Source of the DNA: Candidatus Cloacimonetes bacterium HGW-Cloacimonetes-3
GTDB lineage: Bacteria; Cloacimonadota; Cloacimonadia; Cloacimonadales; Cloacimonadaceae
Direction of reading: 5' to 3'
Length of the DNA: 64,000 nucleotides
NCBI GenBank assembly: GCA_002840645.1
Contig: PHBO01000003.1
Coordinates: 248,001 to 312,000, forward strand
Within the stretch, counting starts at the first letter, position 1, and each line of letters begins with the position of its first letter. The position numbers were made by a program, and so were the translations under genes. Below, one piece after another: positions 1-8,657 of this stretch. The notes under the pieces are model-generated. The model searched no databases. It saw nothing but the letters and a program-made list of their open reading frames with translations, and was not told the origin of the DNA.

Positions 1-581
1 ATCTGATGACTTTGAACCTGCTGGTGGGTAGCGGTGGCGTGCTGTCTCATGCACCTCGCCGTAACCAGACGGTTATGATGCTTATTGATGCTTTCTTACC
101 AGAAGGCATTACCCGCCTTGCTGTGGATAGCATCTTCATGATGCCGCATCTGGGTGTGCTGTCTGAAATTAGTGCCAAGGCTGCAACGGAAGTGTTTCGC
201 AAGGATTGCATGGTTTATCTGGGCACTTGTGTAGCTCCTGTGGGAAAGAGCAAGATTGGCAAACCCGCGCTGCATGCAATACTTGAGTTTGCTGATGGCA
301 GGAAGTTTGATGAGGAAATTCCTTTTGGCGAGGTTCGCCTTATTCCATGTGAAGTAGGACAGGTTGCCAAAGCTACTTTGAAGGCTTTGGGCGGTTTGAT
401 TTTGGATAAAGACAAGAACCGTGAGCTATCAGTAGATTTGCACGGAGGCAAAGTAGGTATAGTTTTAGATACCCGCGGTCGCCAACCCTTTGCTTTGCCA
501 ACCGAGAAAGTAGAGCGCATTGCCTCACTTAAAAAGTGGATGCGCGAGTTCAAAGTTTATCCCGAGCACATCTTGGTATAG
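1..581 (+). CDS. MutL/GlmL-family protein, C-terminal part (5' end outside the window)
   Basis: The reading frame is already open at the window edge, so the N-terminus lies upstream and the ATG at base 6 is internal. About 190 C-terminal residues are visible. They include a glycine-rich GSGGVLSHAP segment near the start, as in the ATPase-like fold of the MutL/GlmL family. These proteins are encoded beside B12-dependent aminomutases (glutamate, ornithine or lysine) and are thought to act as chaperone or reactivating partners. The next gene follows after 9 bp with its own AGGAGG-like ribosome site, so the two are probably co-transcribed. The aminomutase itself is not in view, so its substrate cannot be stated. 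Family assignment is from sequence resemblance; the role is inferred. Confidence 0.72.
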   Translation, partial: LMTLNLLVGSGGVLSHAPRRNQTVMMLIDAFLPEGITRLAVDSIFMMPHLGVLSEISAKAATEVFRKDCMVYLGTCVAPVGKSKIGKPALHAILEFADGRKFDEEIPFGEVRLIPCEVGQVAKATLKALGGLILDKDKNRELSVDLHGGKVGIVLDTRGRQPFALPTEKVERIASLKKWMREFKVYPEHILV

Positions 582-590
582 GAGGATATA

Positions 591-1721
591 ATGGGACAAG
601 CATATTCTGCCGGATTAACCGTAACCGATAGCATAATCTTACGTAAGGAACGAATTCTGCCCCTCAAAGGTCAGGTTTTAGTAAAAAAGGGCGATAAAGT
701 AAAAGCAGAAACTGTGGTAGCAGAAACACTGCTCCCCGGTAAAGTAGTTCCCTTCAATCTTGCTAATAAACTTGGGGTAACACCCTCCCAATTAGTTGGT
801 TACATAAAGATTGAGCCGGGGCAAAAGATAACAAAAGATACTATCCTTGCCGAAAACAAAGGACTCTTTGGTCTTGGTTTCTTCAAGAACGAAGTGCGCT
901 CCCCTGTGGAAGGTGAAGTGGAAAACATTTCATCCGTTACCGGGCAAGTGCTGCTTCGTGAACCCCGTATTCCCGTGCAAGTGAAAGCTTTCATGGACGG
1001 TCTTGTTACCAATGTTATAGAAGGCGAAGGCGTGATTATCGAGAATAAGAGTGCCTATATTCAAGGCATTTTTGGCATAGGTGACGAAACCGTAGGCGAG
1101 CTTAAAATGCTTGCTGTTACCCCGGATGATGAGCTGGACATTGGCAAGATAGATGAATCCTGCCGGGGCAAAGTAATAGTTGCCGGAGCATTTGTACCTT
1201 TGAATACCATCAATGCTGCTGTAAAGCACGGCGTTAAAGCCATCATAACCGGTGGTATAGACGATCAGGATCTTAAGAAGCTACTGGGATATGACATAGG
1301 GGTTGCAATCACCGGACATGAGAAGATTGGGCTTACAATAGTCTGTACCGAAGGCTTTGGCAAGATTACCATGGCGCAGAAGACTTTTGACCTGTTGAAA
1401 GCATTCGATGGTCATAAAACATCCATCCATGGGCGCACCCAAATCCGTGCAGGTGTGATTCGCCCCGAAATCATTATCCCCATGGATTTCGAAGAATCCG
1501 AGCTTGTTAGCAAAGAAGCAAGTTTGCCAATTCTGGAGCCCGGTACCATGATAAGAATAATCCGTCAGCCACACTTTGGACGCATTGCCAAGGTAATCTC
1601 CCTACCTGAAAAGCTTACCAAGGTGGAATCTGAAACTATGGTTCGTATTCTGGAAGGAGAATTTGAGGATGGCACCAGATTCAGCATGCCGCGTGCCAAT
1701 GTGGAAGTGATAGAATCCTGA
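591..1721 (+). CDS. Conserved protein of unknown function with sandwich-hybrid-like N-terminus and KOW-like C-terminus
   Basis: A 376-residue soluble protein with no signal peptide and a strong AGGAGG ribosome site just before the ATG. Residues about 20-150 are rich in short beta-strand/glycine-proline turns (LKGQVLVKKGDKV, RSPVEGEVENI) that resemble biotinyl/lipoyl barrel-sandwich modules, but I see no modified-lysine motif. The middle is alpha/beta, with VIVAGAFVP and AIITGGIDDQD loops. Residues about 315-376 (EPGTMIRIIRQPHFGRIAKV) look like a small KOW/SH3-type barrel. It follows the MutL-like gene closely and ends at a terminator, so it is the last gene of that unit. A role in aminomutase handling is suggested only by position; I do not recognise a characterised function. 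Confidence 0.7.
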   Translation: MGQAYSAGLTVTDSIILRKERILPLKGQVLVKKGDKVKAETVVAETLLPGKVVPFNLANKLGVTPSQLVGYIKIEPGQKITKDTILAENKGLFGLGFFKNEVRSPVEGEVENISSVTGQVLLREPRIPVQVKAFMDGLVTNVIEGEGVIIENKSAYIQGIFGIGDETVGELKMLAVTPDDELDIGKIDESCRGKVIVAGAFVPLNTINAAVKHGVKAIITGGIDDQDLKKLLGYDIGVAITGHEKIGLTIVCTEGFGKITMAQKTFDLLKAFDGHKTSIHGRTQIRAGVIRPEIIIPMDFEESELVSKEASLPILEPGTMIRIIRQPHFGRIAKVISLPEKLTKVESETMVRILEGEFEDGTRFSMPRANVEVIES

Positions 1722-1760
1722 TAACATAATGATGTAACATAGCTTTGTAAGCTGTTGTAT

Positions 1761-1788
1761 GAGCGGGTGTGTAACCCGCTCTTTTTTT
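1761..1788 (+). terminator. Rho-independent terminator after the MutL-associated unit
   Basis: An 8-bp perfect GC-rich stem (GAGCGGGT / ACCCGCTC) with a 5-nt loop is followed directly by seven T residues, 40 bp after the upstream stop codon. Confidence 0.88.
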
Positions 1789-1934
1789 ATCAAGAGGAAA
1801 GGGAGGTGTTAGGTATTAAGTGTGAGGTGTTTGTAGAGCAGGATGCCGATCCTGCTAAAAAAAGCAATACAAATCCCCGGAACCCAAAGCTTGATACCCA
1901 ACATGAAGCTCTATATCCGCGATTCTCTCTGTTC

Positions 1935-1961
1935 TTCCCTTCCCTTCCCTTCCCTTCCCTT
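1935..1961. repeat. Pentanucleotide microsatellite (TTCCC)5
   Basis: Five exact tandem TTCCC units followed by TT sit in the otherwise empty 1789-2108 gap between a plus-strand terminator and the minus-strand terminator of the beta-helix gene. The gap shows no convincing gene: the short open frames across it are low-complexity and lack ribosome sites. Such tracts can vary in length by slippage, but both neighbouring genes end here, so no phase-variation role is evident. Confidence 0.85.
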
Positions 1962-2108
1962 GCTTCAATTACAGTACCATTACGGATTTATTGCAGATTT
2001 TATCCATATTAAACCTGCAATGATACTGCAATGCATGCAGGGAAACAATCATACAAACATATGGTAAGCTGAATTATTGCCTGGATTTGCAGCAAATATC
2101 CAGCTCAC

Positions 2109-2137
2109 AAAAAAAGGTGCCGGACGAATCCGGCACC
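2109..2137 (-). terminator. Rho-independent terminator of the beta-helix secreted protein gene
   Basis: Read on the minus strand, a 9-bp perfect stem (GGTGCCGGA / TCCGGCACC) with a 4-nt loop is followed by seven T residues, 21 bp beyond the stop codon. Confidence 0.9.
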
Positions 2138-2158
2138 TTAGATGATAGATATGTCTTA

Positions 2159-5100
2159 TTACTTAGCCAGAATCATCTTCTTGGCTGCTTTGTATTGTCC
2201 ACTGGTCATTTGGTACATATAAACACCGCTACCGACATTTCTGCCGGAAGCATCACGACCATCCCAAGTCATACTATAGAATCCGGGAGTGGCATGATTT
2301 GCATTCATCTTACGAACTAACTGACCTTTCGTATTGTAGATATCAATCTGAACGTCTCCTGCTTCCTTCATAGAGTAACGTAGGTTGGTGCTTGGATTGA
2401 AGGGATTGGGGAAGGCATTCAGAAGGGCTGTGTACAAGGGAATTACCGGTGTTTCCGGTCCGGTGGTGCCACCAGAAGTAACAGTAAGAGGTCCGAAGAA
2501 CTCAGATACACCCTCAAGACTTACACTTTCCAACCAATAGTAATACTGAGTACTAATCTCGGTATCTGCATCAGTGTAACTGTAGCTGATTTGGCTACCA
2601 TGAGAAGTGCCGCTGCTGATTATGTTTGCATTAATATAAACAGCATTGTTGAGATTATTTTCTGTGGCACGCAAGACGTTGTATCCTGCATGACCGGTTT
2701 CTGTTTCTGCAATCCAGGCAATCTTCACATACATATCAGCCGTAAGGACAGCAGTGAAACTTGAAAGGTTTACAGCAAGTGGTTCATCTCCATCCTTGGG
2801 GAAGGACATACTAATGTCCAGAGGGCCTTTCCCGCCGCCACCAATGGTAACGGTAGCGGTAGTAGTTGTCCAGGTCATGTCGTTCATCACCGTAAACAAT
2901 TCGCCGCTACCAATTTGATATTTTATCCACTGCGGAACGAAACCAAGGTTATGTGTTATAGTCATGGTAACGCCACTAAAGTCCCCGCCGGTAATGTTAA
3001 GAACCATACCTGTGCTCGAATGCGAGCCTACAGGTTGATAGGTTGCCCACACATTAATGATTGGATCACCGGACAAACCGGCAAAGCCAACTTCGGGGCT
3101 TACTTGCCCGGCACCAACTGTAATTGGGGGGACTATAACAGCCGCGGTAGCTCCGCTTGCCACTATTTGGTTTATTTCTGTATTGGTAGGAAGGAATTTG
3201 ATGTTATCGATATACCAGTTATCAAAACCAACAAAATTGCCTTCTATCTCCCAGCAGATGTAGATCAAATTGTGTCCAGCCAGTTCGGAGGAAAGGGTAA
3301 AGACCTTTTCTTCTGACGGATAGGTTGTATTGGCGGCAGATGCTTGGGTCCAGATATCGGTGAAGGAATTATTTGAATATCCATATCTGAGCTTATATGT
3401 GCAACCTGCTGAGTAATCGTCTATTGTCTGACGGTATTTTACAACAAGCGTGCTTAAACCGGCGACGCTAATCGCAGGGCTGATCAACCTTGTAGTGGCA
3501 GGATTGCCGGAAGCATAAGCACATTTCCATTCCGGACTAAGTCCACCGGCGAGATTGGTAGCAGAAACGCTCCAACGATCAGTTACACCTGAACCGATAG
3601 TAACCTGCTGCCAGTATTGAGCCTGGGGAGCTTCACTAAGCGTCTGCAGGTAAGGTAAGTTGTAGATTGTCATATCCACACCAGTACCGGTAAGAGAAGC
3701 ATAGTTAGTTGCCTTGGCAATGTTATCCACTACTTTAAGTGATGCAGTTTTAGCACCTATGGATGTAGGATGGCTAACAACAGATACAACAATTGATTGG
3801 CCTGCACCCAGGTCTTTGGGAATAGCGTTGCCATTTGTAAGGATGAATTGATCTGCATTTACACCGGCAAGACTGATCTCGCTTATTGTGAGGGTTCCGC
3901 CACCGGCATTTTTGATTGTAAAGTCCTGTGAAGCAGAGCTGGAATTAATCTGTGTATCTCCAAAAGCCTTACTGGCTGGAGTGATACTGAATACAGGTGT
4001 AGCACTGACATGTTCAACAATGATGTCGTCTATATCTATATACCAGTCACCTGAGCCCCAGGTAGCTTCAAACTTCAGGACAATGCGGTCGTTGTTGTTT
4101 GCTTTTGAACCGCTGAGCCATACCTGTTTTTCTGCCCAAGTGAGAGAAGTAGCATGGTTTGTGCTGTTAATCTCATCGTATTGTACGAAGTTTAACCCTT
4201 CATCTGTGGAAACCCAGACCTTGATTTTGTCGTCTACACCGGGGGTATAGGCACTACCGGTTGGGTAACCGCTATAGTTTACCAGACGGTAATAGAAGGA
4301 CAAGCGGGTTGAACCGGTGATCGGTCCGATGGGCTGGGTTTGGAACCAACCTACTGTTCCTGCGGTAAAGACGTTCTTGTGTATAGCATTATTGGTCCTG
4401 CCATGTGAAGAAGCTATCGACCATGCAGATGTACTTTGTGTCCAGTTAGTGGGCAATGTAGTTCCTGCACTGAAGTCCTGAGTATAGGGGATGGGCAGGA
4501 TGGGGTCGAACGCTGAGGCTGTTAACGCTACATTCCTGAGGGCTTTTTCACTAAGGTCATCAGTAATTTTAATGTTTCCGGTAAAATCACCTGCTACAGT
4601 AGGATTATAGCGTACAGTAAAAGTAGTGGATGGACTGGAGGGGGTAAGTTCAATAGGCAGTTCCGGAAGTCCTATAAGGGAGAAGCAACCGTCACCTTCA
4701 CGCTCGATAGCGGATATAGTGAGAGTCCCTTGGCCAGCATTGGAAATTGTGAAGAGCTGATCAGTCTGAGTGAATACACCTTTAAGACCGAAAGCTTTGC
4801 TGGTGGGGTTAATAGCAAACATGGGGTTCGTGGGAGTTTCGGCTATTGAAAAATCATCGAAACACATATACCATGGACCGCTTGTTGCGATTACCTGGAA
4901 TCCAACATAGTAAACACCGGATGCCGGAGGTTGCCATGCTGTTCTACTCATTTGGGTATAAGTCGTGTTGGTTGGTCCTGATACAGAAGCAAGTTCTGTT
5001 GTCATTGCCGTACCACTCGCCAATGTACCAATATACATTTTGAATGATGTCCACCCGGCCAATCCATCTGTATTGTACCACATACCAAGATCGTATGTTT

Positions 5101-8100
5101 TAGATGCATCAAGATACATGCCGCGCGAGAATAACCAATCTGTGGTTGTAGAGCTGTATGCGCAAGTGAGATAATCAGTTCCGCCACGAGGTGCTCTGTA
5201 GTATGTACTGGTAGTAGTCATCGAAGTCCACTTACTTCCAGTCTTGCTCCAATACTGGGGTAGACTGCCGGCAGTGGTGATCTCTTCGAAATCCATTGTG
5301 TAGGGGTAACTATAGTTGTTAGGATTTGCCATTGTGGTGAAAGACCATTCAGCACTTTGAATTTCTTGTGCACCGTTAACGGAATACACAGACCAGTATA
5401 ATGGTGTGCTATACGGTAATGGTGTAATAACAGGGTAGGAATTTGTAGCACACGCTACCATATCAAGAACGTCTGTTGCACCTGAAGAAGTTCCACATTT
5501 GATCTTATAGGTGGCACCGGCAACCGCACCCCATGTGAAAGTGGGGTTGGCAGAGATACCTGTTGTAGTATCACCCGGGTAGGTGAGAACTGGAACGCCA
5601 GTAGCAACAGTGAATGACCACACTGATCCTTCAGCATCACCCTGTTCGTTGATAGCCTTCACCTTCCAATAATAGCTCTTGCCAAACTCTCTGGCTGGTG
5701 TAGATGTAGTAACTGCAATAGTTTCTAAATAATCGGGGGGATCAGACTGTCCGAAATACACTTCGTAGCTGGTGGGAGTACCACCTTCGGAATTGGCAGA
5801 CCAAGCAAGGGGTGCATTAACAGAAACTCCAGTTGCAGTATCTAAAGGGCTGCTATAAACCGGTGTTCCGGGGGCAGCTACAACTGCGGTAAAATCACCT
5901 TCGTCTGCACCGATATCGGGGGTAGAGGCATTTCTATCCTGATTATCGAAGTCTATCGCACAGCCTGCAACAACTACACCATTACCTTCCACTCTGGTAG
6001 GAACATCAGAATTGATGTGCAGGTCATAGGGAGCGGACTCGCTTAAGAACATCACATTTTCAGAATATGATGCCTGATCGCGATCCATCAAAGCAGATTT
6101 GTATTCTGCCAGGGTTGGATAGGCAGTAGAACTGAAATATCCAATTGGGTGTGTGGCATCGGGGCTATCTCCTGTCCAGTAGATGTTCTTATTGGAGTTG
6201 TAACCGAAGTTAGTTGTTCCGGAAGCGGTTTTCCATACTGCAACACTGCGACCGCTGGCACCGGGAGTGCACTTATTAACAAAGATGTTGTTACGAATTT
6301 CGTTGGTAGTGCCGCCGTTTATGTACAATCCTGCACTTGCAAAATAAGCATTAGCTCCATCGTAGTTTAGCAGGCAGCTATTGTAGTGTACGTTATTGGT
6401 AGTGCCTCCAGAAATACGGATACCACCAATAGTAGGTGCGGAGGATGAGGAGGTTGATCCCAGGGCACGGATGTTATAGATCAGGTTGTTATGGACATTG
6501 GTTGTTCCACTTCCGCCGCTGATATATATACCCCATGCGCTGCCGCCGGCATTATTGGCAAAAATATCATACACCTCATGCTGGTATATGTTGGTAGTTC
6601 CGCCTGTTGCTGCACCGGCCGTATAGATGCCACAAACTACAGAAGCACCGGTTCCGGTAAGACTGTTCACCGTATTATTATATATTACCATGCCGACAGT
6701 CGATGTGCTGGCAACATTCATCCCATAGAGAGTATTGCCGTTGGTGATATTCGTGACCGTGTTGTTGTACACAGAGCTTCCAATTGCTCCGTAAGTTACA
6801 TTTATTCCAGAGATGGTTCCAGTACCGCCGGTGATATTGGAAACCGTGTTTCCGTAGGCGTTTACCATTTGTGTATTAGTAGTAGTATGCTGAATTCCAA
6901 TAAACGTGGAAGAACCTGTTAAAGTGATATTGGAGAAGTTATTGTTAGCGATTGTGGCTGTTCCTCCTGAGGGGCTGCCATTATCGTAATAGGGGTAAAA
7001 AGCACCCGCACCGGTTTTGGTGATCGGAGAGCTGTTGTAATTTCCGGTTATTGTCATATTCGGAGTAGTATTGCTGCAAGTGATAGCGTAAGAAGCTGTT
7101 GTGGAGGCAAAAGCACCATAGTTCAAGACGTTATTGCTCACACTTACAGAAGTTCCGTTAGGAGCTATATGTATTGCATTGGCGATGGAAGTGCTACCTT
7201 GATTCAGGGTGATAGCATTATTATCAAACACCATTGCGCCACCTGAAGAAGAGGTCGAGAAGAATATGCCATACAGTGTAGAAGTGGCATTGGAACCGCC
7301 ACCGGATGCGTTGGCAATAGTATTGTAACTAACATTAGGGCTTGTCTGATAGATCATGTAAACGCCATAGGTAGTATTTGCGCTTCCGCCAGCGAAGTTC
7401 TGGATGATGTTACCAGCTCCAGCTTGTCCTACCATCATGTTCTGGTCATTTAAATCATAAGGGGAGGATGAATGGTTGTATCCCCGTAGGGCGATACCAG
7501 CATGAACGTTTTGGATAGTATTACCATAGAAAGCCAGTGATTCATTGCGTCCACCTGTGGAAGTGATAGTAACTCCGGTAGCAGATGAAACCAATGAAGC
7601 CGTGTCATTATTGGAACCATAGATACCAACAACATATTGGCTTGTGCCCTTGGTCATGGTAATAGTGCAATTCTTAATAGTGTCAAATTTGTTACCATTG
7701 GTTGTGCTTGCTTTACGGAAGTAGTACCCGTATTCAATACTCTGGTTTTGAGTTGCGAGGTTTATACCGTCTATAGTCAGGTAATCTGTTCCCTGGATAA
7801 TGAACACAGCATCACCTTGTCCCCCGAAGGTCGATGTTGATGACGACCCTGAATCGGTACGGGTTATAATTGGATTCGCACCAGCCGTGGCTTTTTGGAT
7901 GGTTATTGAGAAAGAGGAAGTGCCGGTGGCTGTTAAAATTATTGGTGCAGTTACGGACTCAGTATGGCCAGGTGTAACATCAATAACAAAGTTATCATCG
8001 ATTGTTTGCCCATTTAGCCATGTTACTGCCGCAGCTAAAGTAGTAAAATCTGCTCCTGTTGCAGCAACGGTTTTGGTAACCGTCCCATACATTAGAGTGG

Positions 8101-8155
8101 ACATTGTTCCAAGCATGATAAGCAGGAACATGAACAGGGTGATTTTTTTTTTCAT
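2159..8155 (-). CDS. Very large secreted multidomain beta-helix protein with T9SS-type C-terminal sorting domain
   Basis: A 1998-residue exported protein. Residues 1-24 form a classical signal peptide (MKKK then a hydrophobic run). Residues about 40-745 are Asn/Thr/Gly-rich repeats (YNNTV, NISGG, NNVHYN) typical of a right-handed parallel beta-helix, ending at the common IGADEGDF boundary. Two fibronectin/Ig-like units follow (about 760-945), then three 'choice-of-anchor J' modules (about 950, 1220 and 1500) separated by HYDIN/ASPM-like units (SKAFG.. at about 1115 and 1395). The last 85 residues (NAFPNPFNPSTNLRY ... VYMYQM) match the FlgD-like/type A sorting domain used by T9SS. A GAGGAG ribosome site precedes the ATG. 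It is monocistronic with its own terminator. It is probably surface-attached or released and may bind or cut polysaccharide; no catalytic motif can be named. Confidence 0.9.
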   Translation of the reverse strand: MKKKITLFMFLLIMLGTMSTLMYGTVTKTVAATGADFTTLAAAVTWLNGQTIDDNFVIDVTPGHTESVTAPIILTATGTSSFSITIQKATAGANPIITRTDSGSSSTSTFGGQGDAVFIIQGTDYLTIDGINLATQNQSIEYGYYFRKASTTNGNKFDTIKNCTITMTKGTSQYVVGIYGSNNDTASLVSSATGVTITSTGGRNESLAFYGNTIQNVHAGIALRGYNHSSSPYDLNDQNMMVGQAGAGNIIQNFAGGSANTTYGVYMIYQTSPNVSYNTIANASGGGSNATSTLYGIFFSTSSSGGAMVFDNNAITLNQGSTSIANAIHIAPNGTSVSVSNNVLNYGAFASTTASYAITCSNTTPNMTITGNYNSSPITKTGAGAFYPYYDNGSPSGGTATIANNNFSNITLTGSSTFIGIQHTTTNTQMVNAYGNTVSNITGGTGTISGINVTYGAIGSSVYNNTVTNITNGNTLYGMNVASTSTVGMVIYNNTVNSLTGTGASVVCGIYTAGAATGGTTNIYQHEVYDIFANNAGGSAWGIYISGGSGTTNVHNNLIYNIRALGSTSSSSAPTIGGIRISGGTTNNVHYNSCLLNYDGANAYFASAGLYINGGTTNEIRNNIFVNKCTPGASGRSVAVWKTASGTTNFGYNSNKNIYWTGDSPDATHPIGYFSSTAYPTLAEYKSALMDRDQASYSENVMFLSESAPYDLHINSDVPTRVEGNGVVVAGCAIDFDNQDRNASTPDIGADEGDFTAVVAAPGTPVYSSPLDTATGVSVNAPLAWSANSEGGTPTSYEVYFGQSDPPDYLETIAVTTSTPAREFGKSYYWKVKAINEQGDAEGSVWSFTVATGVPVLTYPGDTTTGISANPTFTWGAVAGATYKIKCGTSSGATDVLDMVACATNSYPVITPLPYSTPLYWSVYSVNGAQEIQSAEWSFTTMANPNNYSYPYTMDFEEITTAGSLPQYWSKTGSKWTSMTTTSTYYRAPRGGTDYLTCAYSSTTTDWLFSRGMYLDASKTYDLGMWYNTDGLAGWTSFKMYIGTLASGTAMTTELASVSGPTNTTYTQMSRTAWQPPASGVYYVGFQVIATSGPWYMCFDDFSIAETPTNPMFAINPTSKAFGLKGVFTQTDQLFTISNAGQGTLTISAIEREGDGCFSLIGLPELPIELTPSSPSTTFTVRYNPTVAGDFTGNIKITDDLSEKALRNVALTASAFDPILPIPYTQDFSAGTTLPTNWTQSTSAWSIASSHGRTNNAIHKNVFTAGTVGWFQTQPIGPITGSTRLSFYYRLVNYSGYPTGSAYTPGVDDKIKVWVSTDEGLNFVQYDEINSTNHATSLTWAEKQVWLSGSKANNNDRIVLKFEATWGSGDWYIDIDDIIVEHVSATPVFSITPASKAFGDTQINSSSASQDFTIKNAGGGTLTISEISLAGVNADQFILTNGNAIPKDLGAGQSIVVSVVSHPTSIGAKTASLKVVDNIAKATNYASLTGTGVDMTIYNLPYLQTLSEAPQAQYWQQVTIGSGVTDRWSVSATNLAGGLSPEWKCAYASGNPATTRLISPAISVAGLSTLVVKYRQTIDDYSAGCTYKLRYGYSNNSFTDIWTQASAANTTYPSEEKVFTLSSELAGHNLIYICWEIEGNFVGFDNWYIDNIKFLPTNTEINQIVASGATAAVIVPPITVGAGQVSPEVGFAGLSGDPIINVWATYQPVGSHSSTGMVLNITGGDFSGVTMTITHNLGFVPQWIKYQIGSGELFTVMNDMTWTTTTATVTIGGGGKGPLDISMSFPKDGDEPLAVNLSSFTAVLTADMYVKIAWIAETETGHAGYNVLRATENNLNNAVYINANIISSGTSHGSQISYSYTDADTEISTQYYYWLESVSLEGVSEFFGPLTVTSGGTTGPETPVIPLYTALLNAFPNPFNPSTNLRYSMKEAGDVQIDIYNTKGQLVRKMNANHATPGFYSMTWDGRDASGRNVGSGVYMYQMTSGQYKAAKKMILAK

Positions 8156-8582
8156 TGATTCTCCTCGAGGCTTATTTATTATAACAAAGTGTGGGTAATA
8201 ATTGGCAATTAGCCCTGAAGGCTAAGCCGTTAAAATACGAAATTACTGCTTTTTCACATAAAAAAAGCCTGTTTTGGCTATGAGACATGCTGCATATCCT
8301 TTTCACAAACATATTACAAACGTTGCACATACGGCAACAGTTCACAGTATCACCTTGCGCGTATTACTATTTATTGGCGCATGATTCCAAGCTTGAATAT
8401 CGTGTCAATCATTAATTATCTTACTCAGCATGGTAGTGTAATATTTGTTGCGTCCCCCACAAAAACGTTAACGTACTGAGATGATTACTAAATATCGATA
8501 TCTATTTGTGATAGTGGCGATTGTAAACATAGGCAGGAAAGCCGGCATCGTTAAGCTTGAAAGTAAGCTAATACATTTGTGA
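8156..8582. other. Divergent intergenic region, no gene seen
   Basis: About 500 bp of AT-rich DNA separates the divergently transcribed beta-helix gene and the class V PLP enzyme gene. No supported open frame, tRNA or large inverted repeat is visible. It should hold the minus-strand promoter, but I could not find a convincing pair of boxes for it. Confidence 0.55.
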
Positions 8583-8610
8583 TTGACAGATTTCAGGCTG
8601 TGACTATGGT
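8583..8610 (+). promoter_or_regulatory. Candidate sigma-70-type promoter for the class V PLP enzyme gene
   Basis: A perfect TTGACA (8583-8588) is followed after 16 bp by TATGGT (8605-8610), placing the start site about 40 bp before the ATG. The -10 box matches only 4 of 6 positions, so this is tentative. Confidence 0.35.
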
Positions 8611-8657
8611 GAAATTAATCAGGATATTGCACCAATAACACCTAAGGATGATAAGTT

